Assembly: GCA_028289365.1 (NCBI GenBank)
Contig: JANQQM010000060.1
Span: forward strand, 54,601-118,600
DNA: 64,000 nucleotides
Direction of reading: 5' to 3'
From: Salaquimonas sp.
Lineage (GTDB): Bacteria; Pseudomonadota; Alphaproteobacteria; Rhizobiales; Rhizobiaceae
A program made the position numbers and the translations under genes. Shown here in pieces: positions 34,673 to 42,625 of this stretch. Under the pieces are notes generated by a model. The model worked only from the letters and a program-made list of their open reading frames with translations. It was not told the DNA's origin and made no database searches. Every line of letters begins with the position of its first letter. Position 1 is the first letter of the stretch.

Positions 34673-36418
34673 TTGCAACAAAAAAAAAATTGTTTTCGGC
34701 AGTTGAATATCCCTGTCATTGATGTGTTTGCGGGGCCAGGCGGCCTTTGTGAAGGCTTCAGTAGTTATAAAGATAACAAAGTACGTTTTGATGTAAGGCT
34801 ATCTATCGAAAAAGACGCCGTTGCGCATCAAACACTTCTTCTTCGTGCGTTTTTCCGGAAGTTTGATTTAGGCAAAGTACCGGAAGAGTATTATCAATAT
34901 GTACGAGGTGAAATATCCAAGAATACTCTTTTTAAGCGGTTCCCGCGTGAAGCGAAACAAGCATCCGAGGAAGCCTGGTGCGCCGAGCTTGGGGAGACGC
35001 AACGGCACGAAGTCCACAACAAGATTGCTGGTGCGATTGGCCAACACGAGCATTGGCTACTGATAGGCGGACCTCCGTGCCAAGCATACTCGATGGTGGG
35101 CCGAAGTCGGATTCTAGGTAGACTCCGGGAGGCAATTCCGGAAACGATCGCGCGGGAATTGGAAGCCAACATCAGAAAGCGAAGTGGCAACCTAAACCCA
35201 AATGAATTTGCAGTGGCTTTTGCGGAAGCTGCGAAGGAACACGCAAAGGATGTATTTCACGAGGACCACCGTCATGACCTTTATAAAGAATACCTGGAAA
35301 TTGTTGCTGTCCACCAACCAAGCATATTTGTTATGGAGAACGTTAAAGGCATCCTCTCGAGTAAAGTTAGAACCCAATACATTCTAGAGAGTATTTTGAC
35401 CGACTTAAGATCTCCTTGGAGTGCGCTCGACTCTGAACGACGCCAAGCTCTAGAAAAGCCGTTTAAAGCTTATGAATATGAGCTGCACTCTTTTGTTGTA
35501 AGTAAGACAGATGGCCAAGAACCGTCATGGAACGAGTTTGTAATAAGCGCTGAAGAGTATGGTGTTCCGCAAAAAAGACACAGATTGATTCTTCTGGGAA
35601 TTCGAAATGATATCTCTGAAAAGCCTAACGTTTTGAAGAAAAACAAAAGAACGGTTTCCGTCAAAGACGTAATAGGTAACTTACCTAAACTGAGAAGTCA
35701 TATCTCGAGACGACCCGATGATCAGGCTGAGTGGTCAAATGCTATCAAAGAGGGCGCAGAACGATCTGTCATTCCAAATATCGAAAACTGCGAAGTGCGA
35801 TCCATTGTCAATGGTGCTATTGATAACCTTGCCGAGGAATGTTCAGTAGGCGGGCGGTTTATTAGAGGAAACTATTTTCCTGCTGTAACACTGGGAAAAT
35901 GGTTGGAAGACAAAAAGCTGAATGGAGTGATTCAACATAGGGCACGAGGACATATGGTTTCGGACCTTCTACGTTATTTATTCGCTGCATCGCATGCTCA
36001 ATTTACAGGAACATCGCCAACGCTGTATGAATTCCCGAAAGAACTGCTTCCGAACCACAAAAATACTGAAAATCTAAAGAATGGTGCCGGTAGAAAACAG
36101 AAAGGAGTTATTTTCGAAGATCGATTTAGAGTACAGACGGCAGATACACCTGCTAGAACAATAACTTCCCACATTTCAAAGGATGGTCACTACTATATCC
36201 ATTACGATCCGGCTCAATGCCGTAGCCTTACCGGAAGAGAAGCCGCTCGCTTGCAAACATTTCCCGATAACTATTTCTTTGAAGGAAATCGAACTGAACA
36301 ATATCACCAAATTGGGAATGCAGTTCCCCCTTTCTTGGCTTTTCAGCTAGCTCATATTGTCGCCGATCTGCTTGATAGAACTACTCGTTTTCAGAGGCAA
36401 AAGAGTGGACGTTCTTGA
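34673..36418 (+). CDS. DNA (cytosine-5-)-methyltransferase
   Basis: A 581-codon C5-cytosine methylase with all diagnostic motifs: I DVFAGPGGLCEGF (17-29), IV GGPPCQAYS with catalytic Cys136, VI MENVKG (221-226), VIII QKRHRLILLG (300-309), and the late QTFPDNYFF and QIGNAVPPFLAF. An unusual helical insert of about 70 residues separates motifs I and IV, and a long target-recognition region (about 340-480) precedes motif IX. The track start is a weak TTG at 34673; a TTG at 34703 (MNIPVIDVFAGPGG) is also possible. It is followed by an overlapping Vsr gene, and no classical restriction enzyme is adjacent. Confidence 0.93.
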   Translation: MQQKKNCFRQLNIPVIDVFAGPGGLCEGFSSYKDNKVRFDVRLSIEKDAVAHQTLLLRAFFRKFDLGKVPEEYYQYVRGEISKNTLFKRFPREAKQASEEAWCAELGETQRHEVHNKIAGAIGQHEHWLLIGGPPCQAYSMVGRSRILGRLREAIPETIARELEANIRKRSGNLNPNEFAVAFAEAAKEHAKDVFHEDHRHDLYKEYLEIVAVHQPSIFVMENVKGILSSKVRTQYILESILTDLRSPWSALDSERRQALEKPFKAYEYELHSFVVSKTDGQEPSWNEFVISAEEYGVPQKRHRLILLGIRNDISEKPNVLKKNKRTVSVKDVIGNLPKLRSHISRRPDDQAEWSNAIKEGAERSVIPNIENCEVRSIVNGAIDNLAEECSVGGRFIRGNYFPAVTLGKWLEDKKLNGVIQHRARGHMVSDLLRYLFAASHAQFTGTSPTLYEFPKELLPNHKNTENLKNGAGRKQKGVIFEDRFRVQTADTPARTITSHISKDGHYYIHYDPAQCRSLTGREAARLQTFPDNYFFEGNRTEQYHQIGNAVPPFLAFQLAHIVADLLDRTTRFQRQKSGRS

Positions 36419-36815
36419 CCAAAAGCAACGTTCCTACAATATGTCCCGGATCAAATCTCGGGACACAAAGCCTGAGTTAATACTCAGAAAAGCTCTCTGG
36501 GATGAGGGCCTGCGGTACAGAATCAAAAACAAACTCCCAGGCAAACCAGATGTTGTTTTTAGAAAGAAGAAAATCGCAATATTTGTCGATGGGTGTTTCT
36601 GGCATAAGTGTCCCAAGCATTTTAAACTACCCAAAACACGAACTGATTTCTGGCGAGATAAAATTCAGTCGAATGTCGACCGTGACAAGAAATCAGTTAA
36701 AGAACTAGAAGTAGCTGGTTGGTACGTGCTTCGTTTTTGGGAACATGAAATAGCGAATAATTTGGAGCAGGTAATGTCTAAAATATCAAATGCATATCAT
36801 GTTTTGAATGAGTAG
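36405..36815 (+). CDS. very short patch repair endonuclease (Vsr)
   Basis: Nicks next to T:G mismatches that arise when 5-methylcytosine deaminates, protecting methylated sites from mutation. The start is GTG 36405 after AGAGG, inside the end of the methylase gene; the track ATG at 36357 is too early. The 136-residue protein has DVLDQKQRSYNMSRIKSRDTKPELILRKAL, GKPDVVF with the catalytic Asp, and the zinc-site GCFWHKCPKH, all hallmarks of Vsr. E. coli Vsr is 156 residues. Pairing with a C5 methylase is expected. Confidence 0.93.
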   Translation: MDVLDQKQRSYNMSRIKSRDTKPELILRKALWDEGLRYRIKNKLPGKPDVVFRKKKIAIFVDGCFWHKCPKHFKLPKTRTDFWRDKIQSNVDRDKKSVKELEVAGWYVLRFWEHEIANNLEQVMSKISNAYHVLNE

Positions 36816-38086
36816 ATTCCCGGCCGAGCCATTTGTTTTGAAACGTTAAAGGCCACCTGATTGAGAATCTCTTCCCGGAATCGAAACCATACACTCGTTT
36901 GCCGAAATTTATTGTGGGAGAAACGAGTTAAGTAATTAGCTGAAATTCTAAATACATAGCACTGATCATCAAAATCGATACCGGGGAACTCGTATATATC
37001 CTGAGAAGGCTTTTTGGTGCTAAATCCTCCTTTCTTTGCCGCGATACCGAGTACATATGGAAGGAATTTTTGATCATGGTTGGCATAATCACAAGCTGGT
37101 TGGATTTGCAAAAAATATAATCCTTCTTGTCCCTCAAACTGGTCATTTTTGAATTTGAAGTGCTTTTTCACCTCAGAAATATTGTATCCGATTTCTCTTT
37201 TAAGCCTGCTGTCATCCCAGGTGATTTTTAGAACAGCACCACGTTCTCTATGCGGTTTGTTTCCGCTTAATGTCGACGTATGGATCATGCGATTTAGCCG
37301 AGCGCCAACGGCTAGTTTGGGTTCTCCAGCAGGATGCCTAAATGCGTTCTTCCACACCAACTTCTGATTTGCGGAAACCGGAAGATGTACAAGACTATCA
37401 CTAAATATCGGCGTAATCGCTTGGTTGATAGCCTGCATCTTGTCAGAATCCACGTGACGATCTCCCATAGCCTTCGACGCCAATTGACTGAGCAGTGCAT
37501 TTAATTGTTTGGGGTAATCCTGACTATTTCTTTTGTCATCCGGAATCAGACTATCAACAGTTGCAAGTGTAATGCCAGCTGCCCGGAGCGTACGAGCTTC
37601 CCAATCGATCAATGCCGCAATTTGAGGGTTTTTATTAATTGAATCTGTCAGCGCTCCAAGCAAATTGCAATCAGTCTTCAACCGACCATCTGCTGTTATA
37701 TATTTGTTCTTATTTACTGCAATGACAGCGACCGGGCATTTCTTTTGCTCAAGTCTGTTATCAAGATAACTTTTTAGTTCGTGCGCCTGACCAGCATACC
37801 GCGTCCACAATATCAATACAAATGGACCGTTTTCTACGCTAACAAGTTCATCCAGCAATACGCTGATGACCGCAAAGTGCTTTTCTTTATTTTGTTCATC
37901 GTTGCCCAACAAGTGCAAATCTGAAAACAGTACTCGTACATGATTGACCATATCATAAGGAGTTGTTTTATCATTTGAGTAATGTATTGGAATGTTCGCT
38001 AACCTTAATTCATTCAACCCGCTTACTAAGGCATCCAAGTGAGATTTATCATCATCTATCGCTATAATTTTAGGTGACAGCATCAT
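36797..38086 (-). CDS. receiver-like (response-regulator) protein with large unknown C-terminal domain
   Basis: I start it at ATG 38086 (MMLSPKIIAIDDD), preceded by GAGGAAG and overlapping the kinase gene end by 17 nt. Residues 4-130 resemble a receiver domain: acidic DDD at 11-13, a putative phospho-acceptor Asp56 in VLFSDLHLLG, Thr95 in LILWTRY and a Lys at 126 or 128 in AVNKNKY. The remaining 300 residues match nothing I know; they include RGAVLKITWDDSRLKREIGYNISEV and LQIQPACDYANHDQKFLPYVLGI. The gene is convergent with Vsr (19-nt overlap). It is presumably switched by the neighbouring GHKL kinase and may be the effector. Confidence 0.75.
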   Translation of the reverse strand: MMLSPKIIAIDDDKSHLDALVSGLNELRLANIPIHYSNDKTTPYDMVNHVRVLFSDLHLLGNDEQNKEKHFAVISVLLDELVSVENGPFVLILWTRYAGQAHELKSYLDNRLEQKKCPVAVIAVNKNKYITADGRLKTDCNLLGALTDSINKNPQIAALIDWEARTLRAAGITLATVDSLIPDDKRNSQDYPKQLNALLSQLASKAMGDRHVDSDKMQAINQAITPIFSDSLVHLPVSANQKLVWKNAFRHPAGEPKLAVGARLNRMIHTSTLSGNKPHRERGAVLKITWDDSRLKREIGYNISEVKKHFKFKNDQFEGQEGLYFLQIQPACDYANHDQKFLPYVLGIAAKKGGFSTKKPSQDIYEFPGIDFDDQCYVFRISANYLTRFSHNKFRQTSVWFRFREEILNQVAFNVSKQMARPGIYSFKT

Positions 38087-40280
38087 TTTCTTCCTCAAAC
38101 AAAAAAGCAACAACTGCACCATCATATTCAAGCGGTATTCCGGCATCTACTGCATTCGTAAAAATCAACCGGGCATTATTGATCTGTAAAGCCATATTTG
38201 TATAGTACAAGCCCAATCCAGTTCCTCGTTTGCCGTTATTTGTGATCTTCCTAGTAAAGAATGGTCGTATCAGATCTTCTGGTGTATCTTCTGCCTGAAA
38301 TCCGGGGCCATTATCCGCTATTACCAATGCTGGACCATCGCCTAGATTATAAGATACACCAATATATATTGCTCTTTTGGGAGCTTCACTCTGATCCGTA
38401 TCAGGCCAGCGTACCTGCAACCAATGAATTGCGTTGTCTAAGACATTTGTTAAGCAATTGAGCATCATACCAAATGCAAATTTTGCCTGAAAATCTGTCT
38501 TGTCAGAATCAATGAGAGGGGCTTCTATCCTGACCTTGTGATAGACCAATCGTCCCCTATAAAATCTGCGGGCCTGTCGGATAACTTTAGAAATCGGCTG
38601 TAGTTTAATTGGGTCCTGACGAAGAATATCTGTGATATTATCTAGCAGTTTATCGAGGTGTTCAGCCTGCGCTTGGACTTCCTTAAGCGAACTTCCGCTA
38701 GCAGCGGATTGCGACAGTGCTTTCACACCGCGCACGACTTCATGGAATACAATCTGAAGGCTGAGGTTCGACATGCCAGCATGCAGCATTGTCTCCCGCA
38801 TATCTTCGTAATCGATCTCAATTTTCTTGATGAATTTTTCAAGTTGATCTTGGACCTTCAATTCCGTAGCTTTTTTGCGAAGCTCTGCTAGAGGGACGCG
38901 AATCTTTTCAATTTCGGGGTCAGCTTTTTTCTTGGTTACAAGGCGAATCCTGTTCTTATCTTTTGAATACTCTGGCATAAATGCGAATATTGCGCCCCGC
39001 ACCAGTGCTTTAAAATTCAGATAAGTCTCATTTTCAACAAAGCCTTCGCGATTAGCTTTCTCCCGGAGTTCTTCACTCTCATCAAGTCGGATATTTATTG
39101 CACCTGCGACAATATTATTACTTACCCGCTGCGCTGGTTCTTGAATTCGCCAAAGATCGAGACCTAACCAATCGTCTCCAGGTTCTCCATAATTGTAAAC
39201 GCGGATCCCGTCGCGATAGACCCTAATGCCTCCATTGGCGTTTAAATAACCAGCAGCATCGCTAAGTGAAGGTACATATTGTTGGGTAATTCTATCCCGG
39301 TCGAAGATGTAAAACTCGCCCGATATGGGACCAATACCTAATTGCATTTCTGATGTTGCAGTTAGTGTTCTTTTGTAAATTACTTCACCTGAATCTTCAT
39401 ATTCTTCTCGTGGTGAAGGAACTGAAAAACTCCGCTTTTTCTGTTCGATCGTCCTGTTTTCCAAAGAAAGTTCTGGCACTCTACGAAAGTGATACTTCGT
39501 TGAAATCTTTCCATCTTCAATTCGAAACTGACAACGCCAAAATGCCAGTTTGAATATATCATCAATCGAACGAATCCCCTTGAGCCATCCTTCGTGCCCA
39601 GGCAATTCTAGCCTGGCCTCAAAGTTTGATGCAGGAAGGAGTGATTTTTTTGTTGCCAGGGGATCTAGATCAAACGGTGAGTTCATGGATACGATTTGCC
39701 GGTAGAGTTTTCGAATTTCTCCTCTGCTCCATTCGGTACCGCGTAAATCCGAAATAGTAATTTTAGTTCCTGTACTGCGTCCTTTAAATACTTCTGGCTT
39801 TCTGAAAAGGACTGAAACAATCGTTTCATCCAAAAATTTCTTTTCGAGTAATTTGTCCCAGTTGATTGAGATCACACATTCATCTTGCCCAGATGCCCGG
39901 GTTATTAATTCAATTTTATTTCCAAGTTTATGCGAAGCGAACCTACCCAGTCCTTTTTCGCCCAACGGTAATCGACCTTTTTTTGTACGTTTCTTTTCTT
40001 GTCGCTGCTTTTCTCGATGATCGTCCCCTGGGACCAGCCACACATTCTTAATAGTTTGCATGGACATTCCAATACCGTCATCACGTACCACAATGCGTCG
40101 GTTTTTCTTTTCAATATCGTGAAATGATACTGTAACTATGCCAGCATCAGCATCATAAGCGTTCTTCACCAACTCAAAAACAGCCAGTCTTGCGCTTCCA
40201 ATTAGTTGATCTCCCAGAAGCTGCAGTAAGCGCGCGCGTGGCCGAATAGGTAATTGGAGTACAGAATCATTAGATGTCAT
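38070..40280 (-). CDS. dual-GHKL protein: Hsp90/MORC-like ATPase plus histidine-kinase core
   Basis: A 736-residue soluble protein with two separate GHKL ATP sites. N-terminal: ELVKNAYDADA (36-46), DDGIGM (67-72) and GEKGLGRFA (107-115), as in Hsp90/MutL/MORC-type ATPases, followed by a transducer-like region to about 440. C-terminal: an H-box-like FHEVVRG with His513, a helical stretch (LKEVQAQAEHLDKLLDNITDIL), N-box NVLDNAIHW (612-620), G1 DNGPGF (656-661) and G2 GTGLGL (686-691), i.e. a complete histidine-kinase core. It lacks membrane segments and a sensor of known type. It is coupled to the receiver-like gene, making a cytoplasmic two-component-like pair within a methylase/Vsr block. Confidence 0.88.
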   Translation of the reverse strand: MTSNDSVLQLPIRPRARLLQLLGDQLIGSARLAVFELVKNAYDADAGIVTVSFHDIEKKNRRIVVRDDGIGMSMQTIKNVWLVPGDDHREKQRQEKKRTKKGRLPLGEKGLGRFASHKLGNKIELITRASGQDECVISINWDKLLEKKFLDETIVSVLFRKPEVFKGRSTGTKITISDLRGTEWSRGEIRKLYRQIVSMNSPFDLDPLATKKSLLPASNFEARLELPGHEGWLKGIRSIDDIFKLAFWRCQFRIEDGKISTKYHFRRVPELSLENRTIEQKKRSFSVPSPREEYEDSGEVIYKRTLTATSEMQLGIGPISGEFYIFDRDRITQQYVPSLSDAAGYLNANGGIRVYRDGIRVYNYGEPGDDWLGLDLWRIQEPAQRVSNNIVAGAINIRLDESEELREKANREGFVENETYLNFKALVRGAIFAFMPEYSKDKNRIRLVTKKKADPEIEKIRVPLAELRKKATELKVQDQLEKFIKKIEIDYEDMRETMLHAGMSNLSLQIVFHEVVRGVKALSQSAASGSSLKEVQAQAEHLDKLLDNITDILRQDPIKLQPISKVIRQARRFYRGRLVYHKVRIEAPLIDSDKTDFQAKFAFGMMLNCLTNVLDNAIHWLQVRWPDTDQSEAPKRAIYIGVSYNLGDGPALVIADNGPGFQAEDTPEDLIRPFFTRKITNNGKRGTGLGLYYTNMALQINNARLIFTNAVDAGIPLEYDGAVVAFLFEEENDAVT

Positions 40281-40388
40281 ATGCGAACTCTACTCCATTT
40301 CTGAATTATGATCCCACGACATTCTGTATTTGGTAGATATAATCAAAAATGAAGGAAAAAAATAAGTTGGAAAGAAACAGATACAACA

Positions 40389-41312
40389 ATGAAAATTTGG
40401 ATGCTTACCATTACAGGTCGAAAAAAATATTGGGGAAACGAACAATATGGCAACGACCCTATTCGTAGCTACAGTTATGACAGCCTGGTCCAAAATCATA
40501 AAGCTCTTGCAATTAACGACATTATTATTATCCGGGAAGGTGAACGACTTACCGGCCTTTCTACCATAGATCAGATACACCAGAAAGCTGGCTACAAAGA
40601 GCTAAATGAGTGTCCAGTTTGCCGTTCTAATCGAGTTAGGTTCAGGCGAACAATTAAACCACATTGGAAATGCGCATACGGTCATCAGTTTGATGCGCCT
40701 GAAAAAGCTGTCCGTAATGTTGTTGTCTATGACGCAAAATTTGAAGAACAGTATAGAGAACTGACTCCAAACATCGATTGGCGCAGGCTTCGAAGTCATT
40801 TCAGCAATAAAAGTGCCCTATCGATACGGAATGTATCACTACAGTCTCTGCTAAAATCTAATGACATCGAACTAAGACCGTTGCAACTCATCCTAAGACG
40901 CCTGTTGGACGAAAATCCCGCAAATTCAGGCGGTCAAAAAGATCCAAAATCAGCAATATATAACGCGAAGAACGCGCTAGGTGAGCTCGTAGATTTTTTA
41001 GAAGGATGCAGGGCTAGTGACGATACGGATCCCCGTAACGGCAACAAATTGGAACTTCCAATTGATACCGTTCAACTCACCGCGCTTTGGTCAGAGATTG
41101 AAGTAATTCGAGATCAATTAGACAAACCAGAAGCAGTTCTTCAGAATTCTAAAGAACCTAGTTTCGTTATGCAGCAAACCAAGAATTTTTTGTCCGAATT
41201 TATTAAGGGTGCGGGAAAAACTGCAGGCGCACTTGCGGCGGCAGGTATTGCAGCCAAGTTATTCGGCTTACTAGATGCAATAATCTTAGCGTTGAAAATG
41301 CTGACGCCGTGA
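40389..41312 (+). CDS. PUA/EVE-like, zinc-finger protein with hydrophobic C-terminal tail
   Basis: A 307-residue protein of unknown function. The first 65 residues (MKIWMLTITGRKKYW ... NDIIIIREGERLTGLSTIDQI) have the strand pattern and pGDxvvfr-like turn of PUA/EVE domains, which in related systems read modified bases. A zinc ribbon follows (CPVC at 75-78, then C95-x3-H99 in CAYGHQF). After a helical middle part, residues 268-304 are glycine/alanine-rich and hydrophobic (GAGKTAGALAAAGIAAKLFGLLDAIILALKML), suggesting one or two membrane-inserting helices. It is divergent from the dual-GHKL gene (108 bp apart). The domain calls are by eye and tentative. Confidence 0.6.
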   Translation: MKIWMLTITGRKKYWGNEQYGNDPIRSYSYDSLVQNHKALAINDIIIIREGERLTGLSTIDQIHQKAGYKELNECPVCRSNRVRFRRTIKPHWKCAYGHQFDAPEKAVRNVVVYDAKFEEQYRELTPNIDWRRLRSHFSNKSALSIRNVSLQSLLKSNDIELRPLQLILRRLLDENPANSGGQKDPKSAIYNAKNALGELVDFLEGCRASDDTDPRNGNKLELPIDTVQLTALWSEIEVIRDQLDKPEAVLQNSKEPSFVMQQTKNFLSEFIKGAGKTAGALAAAGIAAKLFGLLDAIILALKMLTP

Positions 41313-41540
41313 CGAAATCTTGTCCTACTGTCGGTAAATCTTAGGTCGGCAACTGAATATTTCATACTGTTTGTAAACTTCACTCGAAACCTCTATCAAT
41401 TTCTATCGTTCTTTGCGAACTGGCCGATTCCAACCGGAAGGCGGTCCTATAGCGAATCTTCCATATTTATCGACTGGACTTTGCGTGCAAAGGAAGCGTC
41501 AGTGTGGGTGTGTTGGAACTTCGAAGATTGGATTGAAAGG

Positions 41541-41717
41541 ATGGCTGAGGCGGAGGAGATAGCGAGACTCATCGGCAAGGTGCGGTTCCGACTGGGTCAG
41601 GCGCACAATATTGCAAGGGCGGCCGAGACCTGTGCAGCGGAGGATTGTCGGGAGCGCGTGTTTCGTCTGCTGGAGGAGCTGCAAGGGTTGGCGCGTGAAG
41701 TCGGTCATTTGGTCTAG
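41541..41717 (+). CDS. small hypothetical protein of the recombinase module
   Basis: A predicted helical protein of 58 residues (MAEAEEIARLIGKVRFRLGQAHNIARAAE...) rich in Ala, Glu, Arg and Leu, probably a coiled coil. The track ORF begins at 41481; the ATG at 41541 fits the coding-like part better, although its AAAGG site is immediately adjacent to the ATG. Similar small ORFs accompany DUF3489/DUF2924/recombinase sets. Function unknown. Confidence 0.45.
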   Translation: MAEAEEIARLIGKVRFRLGQAHNIARAAETCAAEDCRERVFRLLEELQGLAREVGHLV

Positions 41718-41881
41718 GCCGCTATCATCAGCACCTATCCCGACATGAATGAGGCCGACCGCAGCGAAATGCCGTAAGGAGAGCAGCATTTTCCTCAAAC
41801 CATTTGCCTGGTGGTCGTTACCGGGCCTGTGGCAGTGGAGGCGCTGGAACGGTCCGGTGCCTGATCGGAAGAGGAAATGAT

Positions 41882-42154
41882 ATGCTGACCACACAACAAA
41901 CAGCAAGGAAAGTTGGATCGAACTCCGCAAAGCCAAGCCGAAAAATAGCTAAAACAAGCAAGGCAGACAAGATCATCAACCTGCTAAAACGCAAGCGCGG
42001 CGCCTCTATCATTGAGCTTGCTGAGGCAACCGGCTGGCATGCGCATTCCGTGCGAGGTTTTCTGTCGGGTACGGTGAAGAAGAAACTCGGCCACGCGCTG
42101 ATTAGCAAGCCGGACAACAAAGGCTTACGCCGTTACCAGATCATTGAAGCCTGA
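41882..42154 (+). CDS. DUF3489 domain protein
   Basis: A 90-residue protein from ATG 41882, preceded by AGAGGAAA; the track start at 41804 is too early. A basic N-terminal tail leads into a winged-helix-like part (ADKIINLLKRKRGASIIELAEATGWHAHSVRGFLSGTVKKKLGH) that fits DUF3489, a probable DNA-binding family found beside recombinases in alphaproteobacterial elements. It is the first of three closely spaced genes and may control recombination direction or transcription of the module; that is inference. Confidence 0.85.
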   Translation: MLTTQQTARKVGSNSAKPSRKIAKTSKADKIINLLKRKRGASIIELAEATGWHAHSVRGFLSGTVKKKLGHALISKPDNKGLRRYQIIEA

Positions 42155-42157
42155 TCG

Positions 42158-42625
42158 ATGGCTTCACACGGGAAGTCAAAGCCAATTGACCTTAAAGAAA
42201 TCTCCGTGCTGGACACACTTGGCAGGACCGAGCTTATTGAGTGCTGGATCAGAATGCATGGGCGCACGCCGCCCAAGCATCTTTCTGCAATATTCCTGCG
42301 GCGGGCGCTGACCTATGAATTGCAATGCCGACAACTGGGCGGGCATTCTCCATCAGTTCGAAGGGCGCTCAAGACTGCGTTGAAACAGGATGAAGAGGAA
42401 GCAGCTTCACCATCAACAGCCCCTATCCTGTCCGCCGGCACCCAGCTTGTTCGTGAATGGAATGGCCGAACCTACCGCGTAGAAGTAGCAGAAGACGGTT
42501 TTTCGTTTGACGGCAAATCCTACCGATCGCTCAGCGCCATCGCCAACAAGATCACGGGTACGAATTGGTCAGGGCCACGCTTCTTTGGCCTGGTAAAACG
42601 GTCGGGTTCGGACTCACAAAGATGA
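42158..42625 (+). CDS. DUF2924 domain protein
   Basis: A 155-residue protein with the family signature GTQLVREWNGRTYRVEVAEDGFSFDGKSYRSLSAIANKITGTNWSGPRFFGL. DUF2924 proteins are almost always encoded directly upstream of a large serine recombinase, as here, where the stop overlaps the recombinase ATG (ATGA). The C-terminal half resembles a small DNA-binding RAMA-like fold. It is likely an accessory factor for the recombinase. Confidence 0.9.
   Translation: MASHGKSKPIDLKEISVLDTLGRTELIECWIRMHGRTPPKHLSAIFLRRALTYELQCRQLGGHSPSVRRALKTALKQDEEEAASPSTAPILSAGTQLVREWNGRTYRVEVAEDGFSFDGKSYRSLSAIANKITGTNWSGPRFFGLVKRSGSDSQR

Larger units (their letters stand above)
34673..41312. other. defence-like block: C5 methylase, Vsr, receiver protein, dual-GHKL kinase, EVE-like protein
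   Basis: Five genes arranged as two convergent pairs plus one divergent gene. They are AT-richer than their surroundings and lie immediately beside a serine recombinase module. GHKL ATPases linked to C5 methylase-Vsr pairs are known from R-M-like clusters, but there they usually occur with Z1-helicase and AIPR proteins, none of which is present. Grouping into one system is inference from position, overlaps and composition. Confidence 0.5.
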
